A DNA stretch of 64,000 nucleotides from Serilophus lunatus (lineage: Eukaryota; Chordata; Aves; Passeriformes; Eurylaimidae): positions 1-64,000 of the forward strand of contig VXBA01002409.1 of NCBI GenBank assembly GCA_013399895.1. Direction: 5' to 3'. Shown here piece by piece: positions 53,116 to 64,000 of this stretch; position 1 is the first letter of the stretch; each line of letters begins with the position of its first letter. The translations under genes were made by a program, and so were the position numbers. A model generated the notes under the pieces. That model was given only the letters and a program-made list of their open reading frames with translations, was not told the DNA's origin and searched no databases.

Positions 53116-54514
53116 GGGTATGTAAAATACAAGAGGAAATCTCTCCCCCTCCGCCTCCCACCGCACCCTACCCTCAATTCGAGAGGAAAAGTCATTTGAG
53201 TGATCTTAGCAGAATCAGAACAAGCATTTACTGGTCTTTGAGGAGCCATAAACCACTTCAGTAGTTTGCTGGCTTATATCTGACTATCTTCTACATTTGC
53301 CATTTAAATTAAAACATTTATAATTGATTTGACAAATCATTTCCTCTCCCCCCACTTTGGGGACTGGGAGTAAAGTCTTCAGTAAATTTTGGTCTCCTAA
53401 GCACCAGGGGTATCCATTTCCTTGAGAGGGCTGGTTTTCCTGCGGGGTGGGAAGCAAGGGCAGGCAGAGAGTGTTTTTAACTGCAGAATCAATTGATGGG
53501 AAAGACAAACTAAGGCGTATTTTTTTCAAAAGGGGAAGTGAAAAAGGCGCTGGGAGCCTGCCTGACAGCTACCACGGAATTCCAGAATGGACAGGACCAA
53601 GAGCAGATGGGCTCTGGCAGGATGGGTCGAGGCTCTTGTGCTGCCTGGGAGTGCAGAGCAGTGTCCAGGCAAACAGGGGCTGAGCAGAGGGGCCAGAACC
53701 CAGGAGGGACTTCACTGACCCAAGATACATAATGCAAGAGCTTCTCTGTATGGGTGACCCATGGGGTCCCCCCGTGGGGCTCAGGAGCCAGCCTTGAGCA
53801 TCCCAGGGATGGCCACTCTTGGCTGGGCAGCTGCAGTGGCACCAGAGCTCTGGAAGAGCCGAGGACCTCGCAGAAAATACAGTTTATTTTGATGCCCTGG
53901 AAATGCCTTTGTCAGCAGATCTATTCTTTCATTGTGAAAAAGCCTATTAGCTTCTGCTTTCTACTTCTATGGGAATTTATTCCTCCATCAGATCTTCAAT
54001 ATAAAAGTGCTTCCCTTACGGAGATTGATACCGTGTGTATGAAAAGCTCCGCGCGCCTCTGGGCAAGGCAGTCCCTTCCCTCAGGAGGGATGAAGGATGG
54101 CTTTGAGAGCAAAGCGCTGAACAGCTCCACAAGATAAAATCTCAATTCCAAGGACTGCTCTGACATCCTGGTGACCTTGGGCTGTCACTGAGGTACCCGT
54201 GCAGTGCAGGACGTGCCGAGCTTTGGGCAGGAGAGCAGGGGCTGAAACCTCAGCCCAGTCTCGCCCTGCACAGACCCCACACAGGGGACATCCCTGCCCC
54301 TGGTGAAGCGCTGCAGCCCCATCCCCCTGCCTCTCAGAATGCCCAAGAGTGGGGATAAATCTGGGGGTCACACACTCAGCTCTCTGGGGTCCACCACTGC
54401 TCTATAGGGCTGGGGATGATGCCCAGCCAGCGTCGGAGGGGAAGGGGGCAGAGGACAGGAGGCTGTGCCCAGCTGAGCTCTGGGCAGGGCTCTGCTCAGA
54501 GCCGATGTGGTGCT

Positions 54515-54630
54515 GTGACTTCAGGCCCAGCCAATTGAAATCAGCCCCTTCTCTCTGCTCAGCCAGCTAATCAGGAGGTGATGCCACTCTGTTTGACACA
54601 TCAGGCCCCTGCAATTGCAATCCAAGCAGC
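54515..54630. promoter_or_regulatory. Candidate conserved element
   Basis: GCCAATTGAAATCAG, GCTAATCAGGAGG, GTTTGACACATCAG and GCAATTGCAATCC recur within 110 bases. They read like paired homeodomain and TALE-type (TGACA) words. Inference only. Confidence 0.2.
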
Positions 54631-55230
54631 ACCAAAGTGTGCAACACCCCTTGAAGTACCCACGTGTCCCTTTGGACACGCTGGGCTGACTGGGACTGCT
54701 CTGAGGAGCATGTACTCCATCAAAGCATGAACAGCAACAGGAGGAAAAACGTGCTCAGCCAGCTGCACGGGTCTCCTTTGTGCACAGAGAGAAACCTCTG
54801 TCCCAGCCTGAAGCCTGGTGGGGGGCACACACCTGCCTTCAGAGGGCCTCGGTGCCCCCCCATGCCAGGCAGTGCTGGCACAGCACTCTGGGCACAGCCC
54901 ATCACGGTGAGGGACCTGCTCTGGCTACAGTACTCCCAGTCCCATCCCTGCCCACCCAGTGCTCTGCCACCACTGGTCCCCTCTGACCAGAAGACAGAGC
55001 TGGTGTGGACATCAACCCCTTCCTTCTCTCCACAGCAGAACCCCCTCACTCCTCCTGCATCCAGACCCTTCATTGCTGCCCATCTCCCCTCCATGCCCAG
55101 CTCCAGCCCCTCCCCACTCCAGGGCAGTGGCCTCATACAATGGAATGCTCTGGCTCCCACAATGGAAACCAGGGCCAGATTAAAATAATAAATAATAATA
55201 ATCATCTGCTGGGGCCACTCCAGACCCGCA

Positions 55231-55242
55231 TTGCCATGGCAA
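55231..55242. promoter_or_regulatory. Palindromic X-box (RFX-type) site
   Basis: TTGCCATGGCAA is a perfect 12-base palindrome within ATTGCCATGGCAACAGC. It is the inverted-repeat core of the RFX transcription-factor X-box (GTTGCCATGGCAAC). It lies just after an AATAATAATAAT-type stretch. Binding in vivo is unknown. Confidence 0.4.
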
Positions 55243-56799
55243 CAGCCTGCTGGCAGTGGTGCTGCCTCACTGATGGGAAGTGTTTCCTTGGGACGGATGT
55301 GAATTCCTCCAACACAACCCCAGTGTGGAGTGTCACTGCTCCTGGAAGGGCTGGCATGCAGGGGAGGGTGACAGGACAGGCAGTGACAAGGACAGAAGCC
55401 AGCCCTGGGTGCCTGTCCATACATGCTGGTGAGGGACACAACCCCCAGCAGCCACACCAGAGCAATCCAGTGACAGCCCTGACACCCACAAGTGACACTG
55501 GCTGGCACAGAGGCTTCTTTGAGGCCAAGTGACAGAATAAATTCTCACCAGCAAAGAGCCATCATGTTGCTTTTAATTATCAGGAAAGGTCCTGAAGCAT
55601 CACATGCTGTTTAATTTGGGCTGATGGAATGTATTTGTCATGATTCCTTAGGGGTTTTTTCTCTCCTGGATGTTTTTTCCTTCAAACAACCCAGCTGGAG
55701 AGCCAAACCCTGCAGGACAGGGGAGTGGGCAGGGAGAGCCAACCCTGCCCAACCCACCAGTGCTGGGGCTGTGGCTCTGCCCATGTGTCCTCCTGCTGAG
55801 CTGGGACTTGGGATGGCTCTGGGGTGGGGGACATGACAAAAACACTAAGTGGGAACCTCTCCTGGCTCTGTCTTCATGAAACATGGAGTTCACATGAAAC
55901 AAAAATAATAAAGAATTTTTTAAACTCAAAGATGCCTGGGCTGGGTGTGCTCCAAACCGTGGTGCCCTGGAGAAGAGGGGTCACATCACTGCTGCCTCCT
56001 GCTCTATCCACCCAGAATCAAGTTTAATGTGCTACAGCTTTATACCAGTTACTCTCCATTCATCATCAAAACACCTTGCAGAGGATTCACTGCCTGTTTC
56101 CTCTCTTAATCACTATTGATAGAATGAGATGACAGTCAGCTTCACAAGGAGGGGATGTATTTGTCAGGAGGGGTTTTGCTGCTGTGGCTTGGTCTCGTTG
56201 TGGCAGAAGTTTGGAGCTCCACTGAGACAAAGAAGAATTGGATGTGGAGGAGACAGGGACAGGTTTCCAACCATCCTCCTGCCCTAGCTCTGGCCAGTGC
56301 AAGGAGGATGATTCCAGCCTCAATCCCTTGAGCTGCCTCAAGTACCAGAGCCACACTCCATGGCAGGGCACACGTGTGTTGTGCACAGGAGAAAGCCAGG
56401 CACATTCTCAGAGGTGAGGCAAGAAGGGTGATGTAGACAAGCAAAGAAATCCCTGGAAAACACCTGTCCTGGAAAAACTTGGTTGCTGGAGCAGCTGCTG
56501 CCTGCTGGGACTGTGCCCCTCTAAAGGGGACATGGACTGAGGTCACGTCCAGCTACAGGCAGATGGATCATTGCCCGGGGTGCTGGACTCAGGACTCAAT
56601 CCTCAGACAGCTTTGTTGCAGCAGGACAATGAAGGTTCCTGCCCCAGCTCACCTCTGTCCTGACAACACTCAAGCCCATGGACATCACCCCAATCCCAAC
56701 CCCGGGATGGTTCTTGCTGCCCACAAAGAACCAAAAAAGGCTGTGAGCTCCAGCCCATACTTACCTCTTCCTGCTGGTGCATGACACCCAGACGACAGC

Positions 56800-57065
56800 C
56801 CTGCCTATAAATCATATTTTGCCCAGATTTAGAGGAGAAAGGAGCTATTATGAGAAATAGATCAGAAGTGACACAGCTCATTATTGCGAGGTGAGTCCGA
56901 GCTGAAGACAAGGGCAAAGTTAATAGAAAACGTATCCAATCCACAATGGTAACTTTAATTGTTAGCACTAATGAAGCCTATTTAGGATGGATTATGTATC
57001 TGGCACTTCAGATGCAGCCCTCAATTCATCTTCCCCGTCACATGTCTCATCGCATCAGATCCAGA
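56800..57065. promoter_or_regulatory. Strong candidate conserved non-coding element
   Basis: About 265 bases of complex AT-rich sequence, for example ATAAATCATATTTTGCCC, GCTCATTATTGCGAGG, AACTTTAATTGTTAGCAC and GGATGGATTATGTATC. Homeodomain-like cores are frequent and there is no repeat. Surrounding sequence is GC-richer. Confidence 0.35.
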
Positions 57066-57424
57066 GGCACAAGGAGAGCTTTTCCCCTTCCGCTGAACAA
57101 GTGGGGTTGAAAAACAAATTCTGTGCAATCCATCAGCTGAGAGGCCCAGCTGGCCAGGGCAGGGACTCGTGGAGATGCCCATGGGGGTAACTCACCTTCC
57201 CTGCATGGCCAGGAGCTGCTGAAGGACCAGTTGCTGCAGCATCAGCCTCGCAGGACCTGCTCCAGGGCTGCCACTGTCCCACCTGTCCATGGCCACCTTC
57301 CCAACACTATTTCCAGGTGCAGAAGATCCGGAGGTGGCTGCCCAGGGTCCTAGAGGAGGCAGGAGGCTGTGGCTCTGCCCTGGACCAGCCCCTCCTCTTC
57401 AGCCCTCCTCCCAGCCCGTTTTCC

Positions 57425-57550
57425 AGGCACACTTCTGGAATTAAGGACAAATTGTAATTACTTTTCTCAGTAACAAAACCTTTGGAGGAAAGGGCTGGTG
57501 ATAGATTTCAGGCTTTATCAGAGCTGACAAAGAGCATTACTCACACTGCA
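57425..57550. promoter_or_regulatory. Candidate conserved element
   Basis: The block contains GGAATTAAGGACAAATTGTAA (57437 on) with TAATTAC, AACAAAACCTTTGG and GGCTTTATCAGAGC. The first two resemble homeodomain and SOX/TCF words. Function is inferred. Confidence 0.25.
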
Positions 57551-58688
57551 CCACAACTGGCACCTCGTCAGACAGGAGGTCTGTGGTGACCATTCCCTGG
57601 GGCACCAACAGACACCAGGATTTTTTTATTCCTTAATATGAGAATTGAGCACATTGTCTCGTTGAGTCCCCTTGTCTGTGCTGAGCAGTGAGCCTGGCTC
57701 TGTCCATTGTCCCTATTTGTCAAACCATCATTGAAAGGTCACTACAACCCAAATATTGGAGAGAGGGAAACTGCAAAACAGGAAGAGCATCAGAGACTGG
57801 GTGTTGGAACTCCTCGTGGAAGCAGGGCATTGCTTGGATGTGGCCAAGCCAAGCCCGGCCAAAGGAGCTGCTCCTCTCCAGCTCAGGGCTTTGTTTCTCA
57901 TTCTCACATCCCTGGTGACTCTCAGGAATCAGCAGCAAGATTCCCCTGGATGTGGACAATGCCAGTATAACCAGTTCCAAAAGGTGAGAGCAACTCTCCA
58001 CCCCCCCCAGCTCCTCTTTCCTCCTGGGTCTGCACCAGCCCACCAAGGGTCAGCCACACGCTCCTGTTTAGTCTCGGTTTAGCTGGATGGAGACCTTCAT
58101 TATCATGAGATTGTCATGGATTAATTACTCCCGCAGCCTCCCCCGGGCAGGGAGCCATCAGTAACCCCCTCAAATGGGCTCATTCTCCCTTTTGTCCCCA
58201 TTTTCCCTCCTCAGCAGGGCAGCAAATTCCTTCTCCGTGCGCTCAGGGTTTGCTGCCAGGCAAATTGTGGTGATGATGACTCTGTGTTCAGGTGGGGCCC
58301 ACAGCCGTGCCCGCAGGAATTATTCCCTTGCCCTTCAGCAGGACACAGCCCGGCTGGAGCAGTGGCAGCTGACACAGGGAAATGGGGGCTGGTGCCCCAA
58401 AGACCCTCAAATAAACCCCCTTGCAGTATGAGCATGGGGAAGGTGCATTGAACCTCCCAGGTTTTGTTGAAATCTGAGCATCCCGTTGCCCTCCAGCTTT
58501 GCTCACCCTGAAAACTGACATCAAATGACTCATGGAAGCCAGGGAAAGTCTGAGATGGATGGATCCATCTCATCTTCCATCCACTGTATCCATCATACCA
58601 CTCTATTTTAGGTCTGTGTCCCTTTAAATAAGGCTCCTTTCCTTGCACTGGGGAGGGAAAAGAAGGAAAAAATCGATTAAACAGAAAA

Positions 58689-58709
58689 GGGGGGGGGGGG
58701 GGGGGGGAN
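58689..58709 (+). repeat. Poly(G) run (about 19 G) with an ambiguous base
   Basis: A long G homopolymer is followed by A and an N at 58709. The ambiguous base and the homopolymer mark a locally uncertain assembly. Confidence 0.9.
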
Positions 58710-59714
58710 GATGTCCCAGAAAAATTAAGGAAAAGAAAAATGATGTAAAAAAAAAATCACTTCTCATATAAAAGGGTATTTTATAATAGACCTTTAAAGC
58801 ATTCCATCAAGAGAAACCAACACATTTACTTGAAGTGTTAAAGAGGAACCTTCAATCAATCAGAGAACTTCATTTTTACACTGTAATGAATTCAATTGAC
58901 CTTTGTGTTGCAAAAACACAGTGGTTGAGGCAAGGGGGGGGCCCTGCTCTGAGACACCCCATTATCACAGTGGGGGAGATGCCCTTTGAGCCACGGGAGC
59001 TGCAGCCCTACCCTGGGACTCTGGATTTAAGGGGACTGTGGACGTGGCACTTGGGGAAGGGGTTGGTCACCACATCGAGAATGGACATCCCTGAAAACTC
59101 ACTGGGAGAGGGACGTTTCTGTGTGAAATCCTCAGATTAAACCTCTGCTCTCAAAGCAATTATCACCAGCTAATGTGAGCTGGGAAATGGCCTCTCCCTT
59201 CCCACTGATTGAAATCCCATTTTATCCCCCCATGTTGCAAATGGAAGACTTGGTAACTCACAAAAATCAGAGATGAAGTTTGTGGCTCGAGATTTCCCCG
59301 TTTCAGTTGCACTGTAAACCAACAGAGAGCTGGACACAGAGGGATTTTTGGACATGGCTTAGGGATGGACCTGCAAGATTTTTGAGGGCACAGTCCATGT
59401 CTCCTGCACCAGCAGAAGCACCAGGGTGGGAACAGCCCAGGCTCAAGGGCAGGTGGGGTGCCCTGTTTTCCATGCCAGGTCCCTACACCATCCAGTGCCA
59501 CTGAACAGTCCCAACCTCACCATCAGACTGGTCCCAGTCCCGAGGTGTTTCTGGGAGGTGCAGCAGCCCCAGATACCCAAGGTCTGCTGCTTCAGGGGTG
59601 TTGCAACCCCCAGCCCCCAACAGCCTTTGCTCTCATCTTCTGGTTAAGAACTAATAACAGGGTGGCTAAAAATACTGAAAAGGTGTTTCTTTCTGAGGGA
59701 AGAATCCCTTGAAT

Positions 59715-59815
59715 TGCACCAGGGCTAATTAACATTTATACAAAGTGCACTCATCACAAACATACATTAACCTTTGAGGCATATATAAGAGCAACAGGAA
59801 AATATATAATGAGAG
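59715..59815. promoter_or_regulatory. Candidate conserved element
   Basis: The segment contains GGGCTAATTAACATTTATAC, ACATACATTAACC and GAGGCATATATAAGAGC. It is AT-rich complex sequence. The last word could also act as a TATA box, but no transcript is evident. Confidence 0.2.
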
Positions 59816-61255
59816 GCAGAGAAGGCAGAGCACTAGACCTCCCCACTGGAAATGCCACCCTGGCCTCCTCCTGGATGAATTTTGAAGCAGTTTCCCCTCA
59901 ATTATCTGCCTTTCAGTGCTCCCAAAGTAGGTCCTTGACACTGCTCAGCTCCCCCTTCCCTGGTCAGAGTCGGGGGAATCATCCATCCTGTGCCTGATGC
60001 TGCCCAAGCTCCTTCCTCCCTCTGCTGCTCCTCCACTGTGCTACACCCCTGGGAAACATGGATCAGTTCTCATGGCGAGCCCAGAGAAAAAGGAAGGATT
60101 TAGTCCAAGACTTAAATTAAAACAGCAATCAATATCACTCCTAAAAGCAGAGAAGAGAGGCCATGATGCTGAGATGTCCTTAATGATTCCAGGCAAAGTC
60201 ATTAGCAAAGTTAGTTCCCTGGCTTTTATTTTTTAATTGGGAATGGTGAGAGAGCCCCTGAATCCTCAAGGAAAGACAGAGAAGCACTAAAGACATCTGG
60301 GAAGCACTTGAGCTGGAAAGATAAGATGTGGAGCTGATCTCTACGTGCCAGTTGGGCTGGGAGGGGGAGAGGGAGGAGGAAAAGAAAACTTCAGAAAGAA
60401 AAATTCTGTATTTCTTGACACCACTTAACCTGTGTGGTAAGGAAATGGGTGAGTGGCCAACGCCTTACCTCATTTAACAAGGAATTAATGATGATCCATA
60501 GTCTCTCCTCAGCCTCCCCTGATCCCACTTCGTTACTCACTGGCACCTTCCCCCACAGGCCATTAACACAGGGGCATGGCAAAGCCAAAGGGATGGATGG
60601 ACACTCCAAGCTGCCAATTCAGGGAGCAGAACTAATGGTGTCCCGTGGGGCAAGGCACGACACTCAGTGCTGCAAACAGCCCACATTTTTTTAGCCTATA
60701 TATATATGGGATTTGGATTTTATATGTAGTATTTAGTCTTTATTGACAGTAAATATGTATCTGTTTATACACACACATATACAGGCACCCTCGGGGAGGT
60801 TTTCAGGGCTCTTTGGAGTGGTCACTGCTCCCCCAAAGGCTGTACCCCAGGAAGGGCACATGGGCTCTTCCCACAAATTCCCAAACAGCCCAACCTGCTG
60901 CCAGGCCCAGCACAGGGTCAGGGAAGGAGGAAAGTGAGAAGGATTCATTCAAAAGCCATCACCAAACCCAGGGCTTCTGTTTGCTCCCAGTTCAGCGGTG
61001 TGCAGCTCCCCAGAAATCCTCCCTGAGCCAACACAAGCCAAAGCCATTCACCTCCACGAGGCTTCCCAGAGAAACAAGGAGGAGCAATTGCACTGATGGG
61101 GAGCTGGGGTGGGATCCATCACATCTGCAGGCTGGTGCCAGTAATGACAGTTAATTTTCCAAAGTCTGGATGACATATAGGGAAGATTTAGATGTTCTAA
61201 TTACTCTGCTGAATACCAGGGGTGCTGCTGATGAGGGAGGCAGGCACATGCACAA

Positions 61256-61271
61256 CCACACACACACACAC
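61256..61271 (+). repeat. Short (CA)n
   Basis: Eight CA units at most. A minor microsatellite. Confidence 0.8.
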
Positions 61272-61659
61272 TCGGAGCCAATTAAGAAAGAAAAACAGCG
61301 GCAAGGAGCCTGCAGGCTCACAAACAATAAAAACCAAGAGGTCTGAGCTGGCCCACCCCTCGCTGTAAAACACAGCACCAACACACAAGCTGGAAGCCCT
61401 CTGATGGTCAATGCCCAGCAGTCACACGGGGGAGGAGTCGAGCCATCAGCCAAGTGATGAAGCCCAATTTTTGGCTAATTGCATCACGGTACCCAACAGC
61501 ACCGGACTCTGGGCACTGCACCCAGCAAGGACCAGGAGCCACGACCTGGTGCTGCTGATCCTCTGCAAGGGGAGACCCCTCAGAGGTGGGAGGGAGGTGC
61601 TGGCTGGTCAAAACTGCAAGCAGCAGAATTTTTAAGCACCCCCTGAGGAGCAAGGCTGT

Positions 61660-61890
61660 TATCAGTGTTATTTATCACAGAAAGTGGCATTAATATTACT
61701 ACACTTATTAATACATAAAGCTGTAGCATTTCTACTAAACCAGCTACAAAACTCTGCATTACTATTAATGCTGACATGAATGTATTAATTATACATTAGC
61801 ACGGCTTTGTTTTGTGGTTTCCACTTCCCTGAAATAATTTTTTGCTCTAACTTTTAATCCTGTCTGTTCAATATTTTGGCAAGTAGTATC
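61660..61890. promoter_or_regulatory. Strong candidate conserved non-coding element beside a CR1
   Basis: About 230 bases of AT-rich complex sequence with many ATTAAT words: GGCATTAATATTACTAC, ACTTATTAATACATAAAG, CTATTAATGCTGAC, TGTATTAATTATACATTAGC. It ends at the boundary of the CR1 fragment at about 61893. Motif repetition without tandem structure fits a homeodomain-bound enhancer. Confidence 0.35.
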
Positions 61891-61892
61891 TA

Positions 61893-62125
61893 ATCAGCAA
61901 TCACAGGATCACTGAAGTTGGAAAATCCCTCCCAGCCCATGCAGTCCAAGCTGTGCCCAATCTCCACCTTGTCCCCCAGCCCAGAGCACTGGTGCCATGG
62001 CCAGTCCTTCCTTGGACACCTCCAGGGATGGGCACTCCAACCCTCCCTGGGCAGCCCCTGCCAAGGCCTGACCACCCTTTCCAGGAACAAATTCCTCCTG
62101 ATATCCAGGATGAATGGCTCCTACT
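61893..62125 (-). mobile_element. CR1 LINE 3' fragment (minus orientation)
   Basis: The plus strand reads the reverse complement of a CR1 3' end: AATCACAGGATCACTGAAG, TTGGAAAATCCCTCCCAGCC, CACCTCCAGGGATGGGCACT, CCAACCCTCCCTGGGCAGCC and AGGAACAAATTCCTCCTGAT. It is closely related to the copy at 47645 and 5'-truncated. Confidence 0.93.
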
Positions 62126-62767
62126 CTTCAAAGGACCCAGTTCCCCCTTAGACTTTAATCACGTCTGACTTTTTGCTTGCACAGAAATTCTGAGCACCCT
62201 GAAAGCCCAGCACTGCCTCATTTACTCTGTCACACTGACTTTCCCCTGCACAAGCCCATGGAACTGTTTCTACTTGTTTTTTTGCAGGTCTGCTGCCAAA
62301 ACAGGGCAGGATTTCAGCCTGAGGAATGAGTGTGATTTGGGAGAAAGCCCAGCAGAACGTCACTGAGCTGCTGCCAGGATTGATGCTGCTGCTCAAGGAG
62401 CCTGTGCCAGGCTCGTGTGCTGGGGTGGCTCATGTGGCTTTGGGCTTTGGGAGATGTGAGCAGAGGAAAAGGGTTTTGCAGTGCAGGAAATGGCATGTTT
62501 GAAATGTGGATTTAGCTCGTGTCTCAGAGCAATACAGGTAACCTCCTTTTCCTCTCTAGTGTGTAAAAAACATCTTTTTTTAAACAGATGAATACATAAT
62601 GGAGAAACTTTTCATCTCCTCTGTGGTCAGGGGCAAATATTTGCATTCACAGAGATAAGAATTTGATGTTCTGGATAAATGAAGATATCTGCTGTCCAAA
62701 GAGGAGGCATAACTGCAAATTCCTGGGTGCATTATAAGGGGAAACTCACTATTAAATCAATCGAAAA

Positions 62768-62826
62768 CTCAGGAGCTGGATCCTTGGGGATCCCTTCCAA
62801 CTCAGGATATTCTACGATTCTATGGG
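62768..62826 (+). mobile_element. CR1 LINE terminal tail, very short
   Basis: CAGGAGCTGGATCCTTGGGG, then ATCCCTTCCAACTCAGGATA and TTCTACGATTCTATGG, is the last approximately 60 bases of a CR1 element including the ATTCTATG-type terminal repeat. It is severely 5'-truncated. Confidence 0.85.
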
Positions 62827-64000
62827 AAACATTTGCAAATGTTGCTTTTTGCAAAATTGGGTGGAGGTGAAAAATTCAGTGTTGGATCTGCTGAGAGGGA
62901 CAGCTGAACTCCCCCAGCCAGGGCAGGGTGGGCACAGAGCTGCTCCTCCACCTCCAGCACCAGCTCCTCAGAGCAAAGTGCTGCTGCCTGTGCTGCTCCC
63001 CTTTCCCCAAGAAAATAGCACCTATTTAGTAAAGGCTTTAAAGTTACCTGCCAGCAAACTCTGACCAAGAAGAAAGTGAAGTCCTCAGATCTTAAATATA
63101 AATGATCAAAAGCCTCCTAAAAAAATCCTGAAAAATTAAAAGAAAAATCAAGAAGTACACAGCTGACTCTTAACCTCGGTGCTGTAAAGTCTGTGAAGAA
63201 ATCTCTGTTGCTATTGATTTACGTGGAAAGGGCTCTGATATGCTCCGGATGGACCTTGGGATGAAACACAAGGATCGAGGTGGAGATCACGACCCCGTGG
63301 CCTCCCACGTTCCAGAGGGGTGGGAGTTACTTTGAAATTCATCTTGGTCTCAAACAAGCCAGGACACAGGCTGCTCCTTCCCATAGATTCTTTGAATCCA
63401 AGTTTTTTGGAGGAGGGGAGAGGCAGAGGAAGAGCTGTGGCTGCTGCAGTGGCACAGCTCCCTCGGCTCCTGGCAGCTGAATGAGTGGAGATACTGCAAG
63501 TCTCCAATAAACCCCTCCCTTATCTTGCTGGGGAGAAGGTGCTGCCTTTAAATGCTGTGTGTTCAAACAGAAAATATTCGTCTCAGGCTCTGAAGAACTT
63601 TACACACCACACAGCCTCATTTTTTCTTCGGGTGTTCTTCCTCCCTTGTAATAAAAAGCATCCACTATCAAAAGTTTCAGGATTTTCTTTCCTTAATGCA
63701 GACACATGTTTTCTTCATTCTTTCCCTTCTGTGGCTGTGTCATTGTCAAGGCTTGGACTTTTGGGCTGTATTTTCACAGAGTTCAGAGGAGAAAGAAATT
63801 CCACTGCTGTAAAACCATCAGGGTTAGGAACCCAATTCCCTCCCCAGCTCTATCACTAAGAGGAGAATCCAGTCATTAATGACTTGCAAAAGTTCATGGT
63901 GAGTGTGCAGTAGAGCTGAGAGGGGATCAAAGCCTGGACCTCCAGCAAGCCCCACTTTCATTCCCTCTTTTTGGCCATGGGCACTGGGGCTGGGCTGTAC

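Larger units (their letters stand above)
38481..64000. other. Gene desert 5' of the connexin cluster
   Basis: In about 25.5 kb I find no coding exon with recognisable homology, RNA gene or complete transposon. The content is unique sequence with four CR1 3' fragments, homopolymers, short microsatellites and many AT-rich islands listed below. The open frames are short and disagree in composition with the real genes of the window. It may be a regulatory landscape for the connexins or for a gene beyond the window. Confidence 0.6.

Noticed and set aside
55895..55925. AATAAA in AAAATAATAAAGAATTTT as a transcript end
   Set aside because: No exon, reading frame or promoter upstream supports a gene. 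Such hexamers are common in AT-rich DNA.
1..64000. A novel defence, mobile or metabolic gene system
   Set aside because: All recognisable genes are ordinary vertebrate genes in a conserved synteny block. There are no operons, CRISPR repeats, integrases or viral genes.

Overview
This window is nuclear DNA from a vertebrate, almost certainly a bird. Three things point that way. Four 3' fragments of CR1-type LINEs are present. The genes are compact and GC-rich, with very short introns, as on avian microchromosomes. The gene order DLGAP3 - SMIM12 - GJA4 - GJB3 - GJB5 is the mammalian chromosome 1p34 block. In chicken I recall this block on a microchromosome (chromosome 23), but I could not check that. 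A songbird or other neoavian is plausible from the CR1 tails, not proven.

Layout. Positions 1-8563 hold no coding sequence and read as the 5' intron or upstream region of DLGAP3, with several AT-rich islands and a (CCAT)n microsatellite. Positions 8622-15100 (+) carry the complete coding region of DLGAP3 (SAPAP3/GKAP3) in ten coding exons, all with GT-AG junctions and consistent phases, giving a 959-residue protein. After its 3' UTR comes a degenerate GC-rich minisatellite that runs into a 473-base assembly gap. The single-exon reading frame of SMIM12 (18151-18429, +) follows directly. Positions 19000-24170 show no gene. Three connexin genes then lie on the minus strand, each with its whole coding region in one exon behind a splice acceptor: GJA4/Cx37 (25255-26286), GJB3/Cx31 (29002-29787) and a GJB5/Cx31.1-like gene (36102-36926). 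A CpG island lies 5' of GJA4. No GJB4 is visible between GJB3 and GJB5, where mammals have it. Positions 38500-64000 are a gene desert. It holds the four CR1 fragments, simple repeats and a series of AT-rich, homeodomain-motif-rich islands that look like conserved non-coding or enhancer DNA.

How the genes relate. DLGAP3 is a postsynaptic density scaffold. SMIM12 is a small single-span membrane protein of unknown role. The connexins form gap-junction channels: GJA4 in vascular endothelium and oocyte, GJB3 and GJB5 in epidermis and other epithelia. They are neighbours by ancient synteny and tandem duplication, not by a shared pathway.

I see no mobile gene cassette, CRISPR array, viral gene or unknown multi-gene system. 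The most interesting material is the connexin cluster content, the VNTRs at assembly gaps, the SMIM12 poly(A) signal that overlaps its stop codon, and the non-coding islands of the desert.
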